Source: Deltaproteobacteria bacterium
Lineage (GTDB): Bacteria > Desulfobacterota > Desulfobaccia > Desulfobaccales > 0-14-0-80-60-11
Assembly (NCBI GenBank): GCA_021813445.1
Contig: JAKAKP010000043.1
Span: 1 to 64,000, forward strand
Direction: 5' to 3'
DNA length: 64,000 bases
Notes under the pieces: generated by a model
What the model was told of the DNA's origin: nothing
What the model saw: the letters and a program-made list of their open reading frames with translations, nothing else
Databases searched by the model: none
Shown here: in pieces, positions 30,861 through 40,155 of the stretch
Layout of the letters: each line of letters opens with the position of its first letter
How positions within the stretch are numbered: the stretch's first letter is position 1
Made by a program: the position numbers and the translations under genes

Positions 30861-31808
30861 ATGGAAAAAGAAGCAAAGATTTTTCTATCGGGGCATGCAG
30901 GTTTGGTGGGAGGAGCGATCCACCGGCTTTTAATCTCCCTGGGGTTCAAGAATCTGGTGACCCGCAGTTTTAAAGAGTTGGATCTTAGAGATCAAGCGGC
31001 TACAGCTGTCTTCTTTGAGAAAGAACGACCCCAATATGTGCTTCTGGCTGCGGCCCGAGCGGGAGGTATCCGGGCCAACTCCACCTATCCGGCCCAATTT
31101 ATTTACAATAACCTGATGATCCAGACCAATGTCATTCATCAATCCTATCTTCACGGCGTAAAAAAGCTATTATTTTTGGGCAGTTCCTGCATCTATCCCA
31201 AATTCTGCCCCCAGCCTATGAAAGAGGAATACCTCCTGGACGGCCAATTGGAGCCTACCAATGAGCCTTATGCCATCGCGAAGATTGCCGGCATCAAAAT
31301 GTGCCAAGCCTATAACCAGCAGTACGGCACCCATTTCATCTCAGTGATGCCCACCAATCTTTATGGCCCTGGAGATAATTTCGACCTGCTGGATTCCCAT
31401 GTCATCCCCGCTCTGATAAGGAAATTACATATTGGCAAAATTTCAAGGGCAAAAGAAGTCACGATTTGGGGCAGCGGCACCCCATGGCGGGAATTTTTGT
31501 TTGTGGATGATCTGGCCAATGCCTGCATTTTTTTAATGGAAAATTATGAGGAAAGTAACATCATTAATATTGGTGTGGGAAAAGACCTGACCATCAACGA
31601 GCTGGCCCAAATTTTGGCAGAGGTGGTTGGTTTCACAGGGAAGCTGGTCTTTGACCCGAGCCACCCGGATGGTACTCCTCGAAAGTTACTTGATATAAGC
31701 AAGCTGACAGGTCTGGGCTGGCGGGCCAAGACTTCATTAAAAGAGGGATTGGCATTGACTTATGAGTGGTTTTGCCGAAGTCCCTGGAGTCAGATGGAAA
31801 CCACTTGA
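30861..31808 (+). CDS. fcl: GDP-L-fucose synthase
   Basis: FLSGHAGLVGGAIHRLL; FLGSSCIYPKFCPQPMKEEYLL; EPYAIAKIAGIKMCQAYN. Confidence 0.94.
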   Translation: MEKEAKIFLSGHAGLVGGAIHRLLISLGFKNLVTRSFKELDLRDQAATAVFFEKERPQYVLLAAARAGGIRANSTYPAQFIYNNLMIQTNVIHQSYLHGVKKLLFLGSSCIYPKFCPQPMKEEYLLDGQLEPTNEPYAIAKIAGIKMCQAYNQQYGTHFISVMPTNLYGPGDNFDLLDSHVIPALIRKLHIGKISRAKEVTIWGSGTPWREFLFVDDLANACIFLMENYEESNIINIGVGKDLTINELAQILAEVVGFTGKLVFDPSHPDGTPRKLLDISKLTGLGWRAKTSLKEGLALTYEWFCRSPWSQMETT

Positions 31809-31860
31809 GATCCAATTGATCACGTTAGATCCTATCCGGTTCTGCAGGGGCAAATATTAA

Positions 31861-32005
31861 CCCATTTTATTCATGAGGTTTTTAAAAATAGGATAACTCA
31901 TTGAAATACAAGAGAATGTTAAAAAGTTCAAAAAAGCAGAGAGTTTTTGCGCAGGCTGGAAAGCCTCCGCCACCAGGTTCTTTGCCGCCTGGCGAATTAT
32001 CCGGG
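31861..32005 (+). repeat. Left arm of ~145-bp inverted repeat
   Basis: Nearly identical to reverse complement of 37570-37714. Confidence 0.92.
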
Positions 32006-32187
32006 TTAAGACTGTCTATGAGGTTCTGGTTGTGAGGAGAATGATCGGCATTAACGCCTGGTCAAAGCAGTCATTCCTTTGATACCGGAATGGCCCGTGA
32101 AGCAAGCCAATCCGCCTCTAAAATTGGCCTGCCCCACTGGAGCGAGGGGCAGGCAAAGTTAAAGGAGCCTCCCACAACGGGTGGCTC

Positions 32188-32805
32188 TTACTGTTTTTCA
32201 GCAGGTTTTTGATGGCTTGGAGGTGGCGGAGGAGGGGTTAGAATTCCTCCAATAGGTCCTGTCTGGCTATCCCTAGCTGCATCTACTTCTTGCTTGGTGA
32301 CACCACGTTCCCCCGGCTTGCTGGGGGGGATGACTTCATAAGATTCTGATTGTGGATCAACCGGCGAGTAGGCCCGCCTGGCGGCTTCTATCTCTTTCCT
32401 GGTGACGCCGCGTTCCCCCGGCTTGCTGGGAGGGATGACCTCATAAGAATCTGATTTTGGATCAACCTCCGTGTAAGCCCGCCTAGCGGCCTCTAACTCC
32501 TTCCTGGTGACGCCGCGTTCCCCCGGCTTGCTGGGGGGGATGACCTCATAATCATCAGATTGTGGATCATTATCTTTGTAGGTCCGGTTAAGGGCTTCAA
32601 TTTCATCTTTGGTGATGCGGCCTTCGCCGGGTTTAACAGGTGGCAGAAGCAATTTTTCAGTAATTTTTACAGCATTCGTCTTCTGCTTAGCCACGGGTTT
32701 TTTGCTTGCTGATGTACCTGAGCTGTTGTTTGATCCGCACCCCAAAGTGATGCAGAAACAAACAATCACCCAAAGGGTAACTTTGAATCTGACGGATTGC
32801 ATCAT
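32188..32805 (-). CDS. Lipoprotein with 35-aa tandem repeats
   Basis: Signal peptide with LGC lipobox; repeats IPPSKPGERGVTRKELEAARRAYTEVDPKSDSYEV; start chosen at Met47/48 of the ORF. Confidence 0.75.
   Translation of the reverse strand: MMQSVRFKVTLWVIVCFCITLGCGSNNSSGTSASKKPVAKQKTNAVKITEKLLLPPVKPGEGRITKDEIEALNRTYKDNDPQSDDYEVIPPSKPGERGVTRKELEAARRAYTEVDPKSDSYEVIPPSKPGERGVTRKEIEAARRAYSPVDPQSESYEVIPPSKPGERGVTKQEVDAARDSQTGPIGGILTPPPPPPSHQKPAEKQ
32300..32640 (-). repeat. 105-bp in-frame tandem repeat (three close copies plus divergent flank)
   Basis: cgttcccccggcttgctgg recurs at 32306, 32411, 32516 (exact 105-nt period). Confidence 0.9.
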
Positions 32806-33407
32806 CAACCTCAAATCCCGCCTAACTTTTTCGATTAGGCGGCTTTCCTGAATTATTGTATTATCGCGGAATAAAAGAAACTTCGGTATTTTCAGAATAG
32901 CAGTCTTCCAGACTTTAGGGTGCTCGGAGGAAAACTTGGTCATTATTGTGGAAAAAACGCCCTTCCAAAGGGTTTGGTAATCTTTTTGATGAGGTTGGGA
33001 AATTCAAGATTTCAAACCTAATGGATTAAAATTAAGAAACCAAAATCTGAGTGCTTATTGCGGGTTAGGAGGCAGCTGGTTCATCCTTATTCAATGCTCA
33101 GCTGCGGGAAGGTTTATTCTATGCATGTCCACGTATGCCATTCAGGTGCTTATTCTGTGCAGCAGCTGAGGACATAACCACCTGCCTCTCACCCCCAAAA
33201 ACTCTCGAAGAAATTGGCGCTTGAAAGCGTATCACTGGTGTTTTCCAGCCCGCATTAATATGCTACAATCTCATCCCTCCCTGGCTTTTATCCCTAGATC
33301 AATGTTTCTCTTTTTCGTTATCGCAAGTGGCGGCGAACAGAAGGGAGGGTATATCCCTATCTGCCCGGTAAATATTCCCGGGGTTTTCTCTCGAAAACAG
33401 TCCTGTC

Positions 33408-33725
33408 CTAATAGTTGTTTAGGTATATACTATATATATAGGCATACATATTATTGGGATCGACATATGCTGATACTTGCTGGCCAGTACTTGCTGCGGT
33501 CAATATTACAGCCAATTGGGCATTAGCTGTAGTGGGGCTAAGGGTATACCATTGAGTAAATGTGGACGGGGCTGTAGCGGCCAGTTGAACCGTATAATAG
33601 CCTTGATCAACACCGAGTTGTCTGACATTGCAGTTATACCAGGCCATTGCTGCCTGGCTTTCAACAGCGGATATTGCTGTCACCAGCAGGCACACCACGA
33701 TCGCCATCATGACCACTTTCTTCAT
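33408..33725 (-). CDS. Small secreted protein (about 80 aa mature), unknown
   Basis: MKKVVMMAIVVCLLVTAISAVESQA signal peptide; RBS aaaggag upstream. Confidence 0.65.
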   Translation of the reverse strand: MKKVVMMAIVVCLLVTAISAVESQAAMAWYNCNVRQLGVDQGYYTVQLAATAPSTFTQWYTLSPTTANAQLAVILTAASTGQQVSAYVDPNNMYAYIYSIYLNNY

Positions 33726-34063
33726 TATTTTGTCTCCTTTGCTAATTTGTTTTATTACTTGAGGGTTTTTAAAGCCCCGTTACTCATGTACCAAACTTGC
33801 AAGAGACATGTCAATACTTCTTCGAACCGCTTCACCGTTGCCCTGACGGAAAGCCCTTTGCTAATTTTTTTATATTTTTTTCCCTAAAAAGGCAAGGGGA
33901 ATTTTTCGCGTTTCTCGATTACCGGTATGCGGCCGGCGATCCAACCATGGATATATGAAACAGGTATTGGTTCTGATAGATTGTTATGAGAAAAATATAG
34001 TTGGCCAAATTATTAATCAATATGCCGCATTATCTATTCGTTATGAGTAAAATTACCTATTTT

Positions 34064-34210
34064 CTAACCTAATATTGTTATAAAGGAATAAAAATGACGG
34101 CTGGTCTCGCGGATATAGGCTCCGATCTTCAACAATTTGAACCGCAGGGTGCTGACTTTGGCCGTAGCCAGTTCCATGCCCCGGAGGTGCCGCACAGCAG
34201 CAAAAAAGGC
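34064..34210 (-). pseudogene. Transposase C-terminal relic (IS1380-like)
   Basis: ATAKVSTLRFKLLKIGAYIRETSRHFYSF resembles the conserved C-terminus of IS1380-type transposases. Confidence 0.5.
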
Positions 34211-34562
34211 AGCAAAACCTCGGCAGAGCCGATAACCGATCCTCAAACCCTTTCTTTCTGGGGTTTAACCCCCCTTTTGCTAAAAAAACCCTTTCAGTGA
34301 TTGCCGAACGCCGCCAAAACCTTTAAAATGATCCATCATTATAAACTTAGAGCTTGAGGGTCATTTTGCACCTAAGTTTCTGGCGGCCTGCAGCTTTCAA
34401 GATTTCCTAAAAGCCTATATCCGAGCCCAGACCAGGCTGAAGAAGGTCATGATACTGCACCTGGAACCAGCCTGAAAGAGGGGCCACGACTGCTGGAACA
34501 TGAAACCTTTGTAAGGACTCAGATAGGCTCGTCTCGTTTCTTAATCGGTTTAATAGGTAGAT

Positions 34563-35933
34563 TTGATGAATCCTCTAATCTTCCGAGAATACGACATCAG
34601 GGCGCGGGTCGGCATCGATATGAGCCTAGAAGATGTTTCCCTCTTGGGCCGGGCCCTAGGAACCTATTATCAGCGGCAGGGGAAGCTTCGTATTGTAGTG
34701 GGAAGGGATTGTCGGCTCAGCTCTCCGCAATGGCAGGCCCGAGTGATGGAAGCCCTGGTGGCTTGCGGTTGTCAGGTTCTGGATATCGGCCTGTGTCCCA
34801 CTCCGGTGCTTTACTTTGCTGTTCGCCATCTTAAGGCCGATGGAGGGATTATTGTTACTGCCAGCCATAACCCTCCGGAATTCAACGGCTTCAAGATTTG
34901 CAACGGCTATTACACTATTTTTGGAAAAGAGATTCAGGAGTTGCTGCGTCTAGTGCAGCAAGGGGATTTTATATCCGGGACCGGTTCGCTGGACGTGCAG
35001 AAGATAATTCCGGCCTACCAGGAATACCTGGCCCAGAATTTGAAGATCTCTCGTCCTTTAAGAATGGGCCTGGACGCTGGGCACGGTACCGCCGGAGCGG
35101 TGGCGCTGCCGCTTTTCCAGCGGCTGGGCTGCGAAGTCTGGCCCCTTTATTGCGATCCAGATGGACGGTTTCCCGCGCATGAACCGGACCCTGTCATTGA
35201 GACCAATCTGGCGGATTTAAAAGCCCTGGTCTTGGAGCGCCGTCTCGATCTAGGCGTCGCTTACGATGGCGATGGGGACCGGCTGGGGGTCATCGGCCCC
35301 CAGGGTGAAGTAATCTGGGGCGACCAGCTTTTGGTGCTCTTTTCCCGGGCGGTTTTAAAAGACCATCCCGGGGCCACAATCATTGGCGAAGTCAAGTGTT
35401 CCCAAAGATTGTATGATGATATAGCTCGCCATGGGGGGCGTCCTTTGATGTGGAAAACTGGCCATTCTCTGATCAAACAAAAGATGCTGGAAGAAGGCGC
35501 TTTGCTGGCCGGGGAGATGAGCGGCCACCTTTTTTTTGCGGATCGGTATTTTGGCTATGATGATGCCATCTACGCCACTGGGCGGCTGCTGGAGCTGCTG
35601 GCCAGGACGAAAAAGTCTCTCACCGAACTTTTGGCCGATTTGCCCCAGGCCTGCATTACCCCGGAAATCCGGCGGGATTGTCCTGATGAGCTCAAATTCA
35701 AGGTGGTGGAGTCTGCAAAAGCCCGCCTGGCCGGTCTATTCCCGGTCATTGAGGTGGACGGGGTGAGGTTCTTGCACCCGGAGGGCTGGGGTCTAGTCCG
35801 GGCCTCGAACACCCAGCCGGCCCTGGTGCTGCGTTTCGAAGCCGCCAGCAAGGAAGCGCTTCAGGAGATCCGGGGCATGGTGGAAAAGATCGTGTCCGAA
35901 GAAATAGCTCTCCACGGGGAGGTGGGATGCTGA
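34563..35933 (+). CDS. Phosphomannomutase/phosphoglucomutase
   Basis: FREYDIRARVG; VTASHNPPEFNGFKI; AYDGDGDRLGVI; GEMSGHLFF. Confidence 0.95.
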   Translation: MMNPLIFREYDIRARVGIDMSLEDVSLLGRALGTYYQRQGKLRIVVGRDCRLSSPQWQARVMEALVACGCQVLDIGLCPTPVLYFAVRHLKADGGIIVTASHNPPEFNGFKICNGYYTIFGKEIQELLRLVQQGDFISGTGSLDVQKIIPAYQEYLAQNLKISRPLRMGLDAGHGTAGAVALPLFQRLGCEVWPLYCDPDGRFPAHEPDPVIETNLADLKALVLERRLDLGVAYDGDGDRLGVIGPQGEVIWGDQLLVLFSRAVLKDHPGATIIGEVKCSQRLYDDIARHGGRPLMWKTGHSLIKQKMLEEGALLAGEMSGHLFFADRYFGYDDAIYATGRLLELLARTKKSLTELLADLPQACITPEIRRDCPDELKFKVVESAKARLAGLFPVIEVDGVRFLHPEGWGLVRASNTQPALVLRFEAASKEALQEIRGMVEKIVSEEIALHGEVGC

Positions 35934-37372
35934 CTCTCGATAGTGGTTTGTCCCTATTTGGCGTCATCCTGGCTGGTGGGTCGGGGACCCGCTTCTGGCC
36001 ATTGAGCCGTTCCCAATACCCCAAACAGGTGCTGAGGCTCCTGGGCTCGGAGTCCTTACTGCAAGCCACCATCGAGCGTCTTCTGCCCCGCATTCCTTTG
36101 GCACACTTAGCAGTGGTTTCCAATGCCGCTCAGGCGGACGTTATTCGGCTGGATCTTTTCCGTAAGGGCTGGAGCGATATCCGGGTGTGGTTGGAACCTC
36201 TGGGTCGCAACACCGCGGCAGCAGTGGGGCTGGCGGCAGTGCTCATGGACCGGGAGAAGGATGCCGAGATTATCGCGGTTTTTCCCGCGGATCATTATAT
36301 CGGTAATCAGGATGGTCTCTTGCAGGCGTTGGATCGGGGAGCGGAACTGGCCCAGGCCGGTTATCTGGTAACCTTTGGTATCACTCCTACCCGGCCGGAC
36401 ACGGGCTATGGCTATATCAAGGCCGGCAAAGCGGTGGAGAGCCCGGGTGGCGGCTTTCATTGCGACGAGTTCATTGAAAAGCCGGAGTTGAGCCGGGCCC
36501 AGGCATTTCTCCGGGATGGCGGCTATTATTGGAACAGCGGCATGTTCCTGTTTCGTCGGGACGTAATCCTGGATGCCCTGGCCCGACATTTGCCGGACCT
36601 TTATCAGGCCCTGAGCCTGGTGGCAGAGGGGAAACAATCCCTGGAAGAAGCCTACCAGAAAATTCCCAGCATTTCCTTGGACCATGGCATTATGGAAAAG
36701 GTCGACAACGTGGCGGTGGTTTCCGCAATTCTGGACTGGAGCGATGTGGGGACCTGGGAGGCCTTTTATAATCTCACGGATAAGGATAGCCGGGGCAACG
36801 CCCTGGTGGGACGGGCCGAAGATCTGGATAGCCGCAATTGTCTGGTCTTTGCCCAAAACCGCCTGGTGGCCACCATCGGCCTCGAAGATGTCATCGTGGT
36901 GGATACCGTCGACGCCTCCTTGGTATGCCACCGGGACCGGGTCCAGGACGTGAAAAACCTGGTAGAGCGACTGAACCGCCAGAATCTGGCGGAATCGGTG
37001 CATCATCCCACGGTGGAGCGTCCCTGGGGCCGCTACACGGTAGTGGATGCCGGCCCGGGCTTTCAGGTCAAACAGCTGGAGGTGAAACCGGGCCAGCGTT
37101 TGAGTCTGCAGCTACATGAACACCGGGCCGAACACTGGGTAGTGGTGCAGGGCCAGGCCCGCATCACCATTGGCAAAGAAATCAGGGAAGTGGCCACCAA
37201 CGAAAGTGTTTTTGTACCGCTACGGACGGCGCACCGTCTGGAGAACCCAGGACCGGGGCTGCTCCGTATTATTGAAGTGCAGACAGGCGCTTACCTGGGA
37301 GAAGATGACATCGTGCGCCTGGCTGATGATTTTTGGCGCGTGTCGGCAAATGATGACACAGAACCCAAGTGA
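35927..37372 (+). CDS. Mannose-1-phosphate guanylyltransferase/mannose-6-phosphate isomerase
   Basis: VILAGGSGTRFWPLSRSQYPKQ; FIEKPE; C-terminal RPWGRYTVVDAGPGFQVKQLEVKPGQRLSLQLHEHRAEHWVVV. Confidence 0.96.
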   Translation: MLTLDSGLSLFGVILAGGSGTRFWPLSRSQYPKQVLRLLGSESLLQATIERLLPRIPLAHLAVVSNAAQADVIRLDLFRKGWSDIRVWLEPLGRNTAAAVGLAAVLMDREKDAEIIAVFPADHYIGNQDGLLQALDRGAELAQAGYLVTFGITPTRPDTGYGYIKAGKAVESPGGGFHCDEFIEKPELSRAQAFLRDGGYYWNSGMFLFRRDVILDALARHLPDLYQALSLVAEGKQSLEEAYQKIPSISLDHGIMEKVDNVAVVSAILDWSDVGTWEAFYNLTDKDSRGNALVGRAEDLDSRNCLVFAQNRLVATIGLEDVIVVDTVDASLVCHRDRVQDVKNLVERLNRQNLAESVHHPTVERPWGRYTVVDAGPGFQVKQLEVKPGQRLSLQLHEHRAEHWVVVQGQARITIGKEIREVATNESVFVPLRTAHRLENPGPGLLRIIEVQTGAYLGEDDIVRLADDFWRVSANDDTEPK

Positions 37373-37569
37373 TCCTCTTACGGGGTTGGCGCTGCCACTT
37401 TAAGGCACCAGTGGCTTTCGGCTCCCTGCTGCCATCCATGGTCAAGATATTAAAATTCATTCTGAAATTGTCAAAATAAGGAAAATTTTCCTATCTATTT
37501 CCGATCCCAAACTCTACCCCTGCACCGGTAATTTCCTCTGTTGGTCTTTAGAATTCGGCAAAATTAGCC

Positions 37570-37714
37570 CCGGATAATTCGCCAGGCGGCAAAGAACCTG
37601 GTGGCGCAGGCTTTCCAGCCTGCGCAAAAACACTCTGCCTTTCTGAACTTTTTGACATTCTCTTTTATTTCAATGAGTTATCCTATTTTTTAAAAACCTC
37701 ATGAATAAAGTGAG
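37570..37714 (-). repeat. Right arm of ~145-bp inverted repeat
   Basis: ccggataattcgccaggcggcaaagaacctggtggcgcaggctttccagcctgcgc... is the reverse complement of 31861-32005. Confidence 0.92.
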
Positions 37715-38046
37715 TTAGAGGGCCAAGGTGGCCACTGCCTTTTTTTCATTGGGTGTCACTGGCCTGAGGCAATGACCTGCGAATTAATAAGGCGTTGCCA
37801 ATGAAAGTTCCTATTGCGTAAGCGAAAAAATATTCTTTAGGCAAAATTTGTGCTATCATGCCCCAAAAATTGCAGAGTTTTGGTTTCAAGAAATAAACTT
37901 TCCGGATTTCTCAGGGCAAAGCAGACCCAAATCAATTTTTTGCTGTGGTCCCTAAGACCGCCGAAAATTTTGTCGCACCCTTTAAAAGGGATAAGTCAAA
38001 ATTCAGGAGATGCTGCGCTTTGTTGCTCATAAGGAGGGGTAAGGCT

Positions 38047-38838
38047 TTGAGAAAGAGTGGCTGGTTTTTCGTAGCGATAATGACGTTGGGGGTTTTCTTA
38101 CCTTCTTTGGCGCATAGCGAATTCTATGTGGGCGGTTACCTTGGGCCGAGTTTCGTCGGCAGCGTGGATCCGCATTGGGAGTTCTTCAAAAGTACAGATC
38201 TGGATAAATTCGACAAACCTGAACCTTCGGGGAAGTATGTCTGGGCCACTCGCGATGCCCGGGGGGTATCCGTGGACCCGTCCTTGCTCCTGGGTGGTAA
38301 GATCGGTTATTGGTTTACCAGGAAAAGTGTCTTTGGCCTGCAGATGCCTTCTTGGTTAAAGTATTTCGGCTTTGAATTGGATATCAGCTATCAGAGTTTG
38401 CATTGGCCCGCCCAAGATGTGAAAGTCGAGCCCGTGAATTATATAAAGCACATGTGGGTGAATGCCAGTGCCCTCACGGCGGCTTTCCTGTTTCTGGCCC
38501 GCTATGGCTTTTTCCCCGATGCCGAAGTTCCTTTTGGGCGTCTCCAGCCTTACATCGGTATGGGGCCTTCTATCTTTGTCTCCAATACTTACGCAAATCT
38601 CGGCAAAGACTTCCGCTCTACTGAGGCGGACCTAGGTTTTGCCGTGGAGGCCGGCCTCCGCTACATGATCTATCCGAGGATTTCTCTGTTTGGTGCTTTC
38701 CGTTACCGCTATCAGCCTAACCATGTTGGCGCAGATGATAGCATCCTTGATTTTGCCCCCGCCTCCTGGAGTTATGTAGAAATGCAATCTACTTATCAGT
38801 TTTATGACCTGATATTCGGGGTTGCCTATCATTTTTAA
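38047..38838 (+). CDS. Outer-membrane beta-barrel protein
   Basis: TTG start behind aaggagggg; signal peptide LGVFLPSLAHS; alternating aromatic strands ending ...YQFYDLIFGVAYHF. Confidence 0.7.
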   Translation: MRKSGWFFVAIMTLGVFLPSLAHSEFYVGGYLGPSFVGSVDPHWEFFKSTDLDKFDKPEPSGKYVWATRDARGVSVDPSLLLGGKIGYWFTRKSVFGLQMPSWLKYFGFELDISYQSLHWPAQDVKVEPVNYIKHMWVNASALTAAFLFLARYGFFPDAEVPFGRLQPYIGMGPSIFVSNTYANLGKDFRSTEADLGFAVEAGLRYMIYPRISLFGAFRYRYQPNHVGADDSILDFAPASWSYVEMQSTYQFYDLIFGVAYHF

Positions 38839-38902
38839 CCTTGATCTGGCGAGAAAAAATTCACCGATTAATTCCGCTTAACATGTAATTTGTCCTTAAG
38901 TC

Positions 38903-39739
38903 ATGAATAAGCATAATTTATTTTCGTCCACTTACAAAAAGTGGTTGGGCTTGGCCTTGGTGATCTGTTCACTGATTACTGTCTTCGGCTGCGGCACCCT
39001 GGTCAATGGTAGGGGCTGGGGCCAGGACGCCACCTTGTTTCCCGGGTGGGACCGGGTGGGCAAGGCAGCCCTAAATGCGGCCTTGGAGCCCGAAACCTGG
39101 GCACCGGCGGTCGGAGCCGCGGCTTTTCAGATAGGGTCTCTCGATCGGAACCTGGCTAACTGGGCTTCGAAACGCACGCCAATATTTCAATCCCAGGACA
39201 ATGCCAATACCGCCAGCGAAGCCCTGCAAGCCACCTCCGAGGCAGCTGCCGTGGTCACGGCGCTGGCCACTCCCAGTGGGGAAAAATCCGACGATTGGGC
39301 CTGGGCCAAAGCCAAGGGGCTGACGGTGGGCATCGCCGCAGTAGCCTTGACCGAAGGGACCACCGATCTCCTCAAATATACCACCAACCGGACCCGCCCG
39401 GACAACTCGGGTCATGACAGCTTCCCCTCGGGTCATGCCTCCAGAACTGCGGTCTGCGACACTCTGGCGACCCGCAACCTCCGCTACCTGGATGTGCCCG
39501 ATGCAGCCTGCATGGGCTTGCGGGCGGGTTTCTTCGCCCTTACTTTAAGCACCGGCTGGGCCCGGCTTGAGGCTAAGAAGCATTACCCTTCGGATGTCCT
39601 GGCAGGCATGGCCTTTGGTCATTTTTTCGGGGCTTTCATCAACGACGCCTTTCTAGGGCTGGATAGCCCCAAAAACTTTTTTTTCTCGGTGGAGCCCTCC
39701 AGGAAAGACATTTACTGCAGTTTGCACTGGGTTTATTAG
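38903..39739 (+). CDS. PAP2-family phosphatase
   Basis: KYTTNRTRP, FPSGHASRT, AxKHYPSDVLAG. Confidence 0.88.
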   Translation: MNKHNLFSSTYKKWLGLALVICSLITVFGCGTLVNGRGWGQDATLFPGWDRVGKAALNAALEPETWAPAVGAAAFQIGSLDRNLANWASKRTPIFQSQDNANTASEALQATSEAAAVVTALATPSGEKSDDWAWAKAKGLTVGIAAVALTEGTTDLLKYTTNRTRPDNSGHDSFPSGHASRTAVCDTLATRNLRYLDVPDAACMGLRAGFFALTLSTGWARLEAKKHYPSDVLAGMAFGHFFGAFINDAFLGLDSPKNFFFSVEPSRKDIYCSLHWVY

Positions 39740-39759
39740 AATCGAAGACGAAAAAGGAC

Positions 39760-39788
39760 AAGGGGTTAGGCTGAATGCCTAACCCCTT
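39760..39788. terminator. Hairpin aaggggttaggc/gcctaacccctt
   Basis: 12-bp perfect stem just downstream of the PAP2 gene. Confidence 0.7.
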
Positions 39789-39796
39789 GATATTTT

Positions 39797-39873
39797 CTGG
39801 CGGGCGATGGGCGACTCGAACGCCCGACCTTTGGTTCCGGAGACCAACGCTCTATCCACCTGAGCTAATCGCC
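39797..39873 (-). tRNA. tRNA-Arg (anticodon CCG), CCA encoded
   Basis: Reverse complement gggcgattagctcaggtggatagagcgttggtctccggaaccaaaggtcgggcgttcgagtcgcccatcgcccgCCA folds as cloverleaf; loop CTCCGGA. Confidence 0.95.
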
Positions 39874-40155
39874 CGCGCCTAGAAATATTACCAAATGCGG
39901 GTCTGATGTCAAGGTGGTTTGGAACTGCAAGCCGTTGCCCTGCTTCGAAAGGTTCAAGGTTTCAAAATTGAAATTTGGAAGGCGGGGCGGCCATCCCTGG
40001 CCGTCTGGGGCCCGGCGGGCACAGAGGCCTGCGCCCCCAGGTCTCTTCATGTTGCACGCGTGGGCCCTCTGGCCCATGAGGCACTGCTCACAATTTACCT
40101 CCGGTTGCAGTTCCTAAGACTCGATGGGAAATCGAAATTTGGCAATGCCTGCAAA

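Noticed and set aside
32300-32640. Possible CRISPR-like array because of regular 105-bp repeats
   Set aside because: Repeats are in-frame coding, no short repeat/spacer structure, no cas genes
36107-37006. 299-aa minus-strand ORF opposite GMP/PMI
   Set aside because: Shadow ORF
39797-39873. tRNA-Arg as an integration site for the EPS island
   Set aside because: No integrase and no direct repeat of the tRNA 3' end seen in the window
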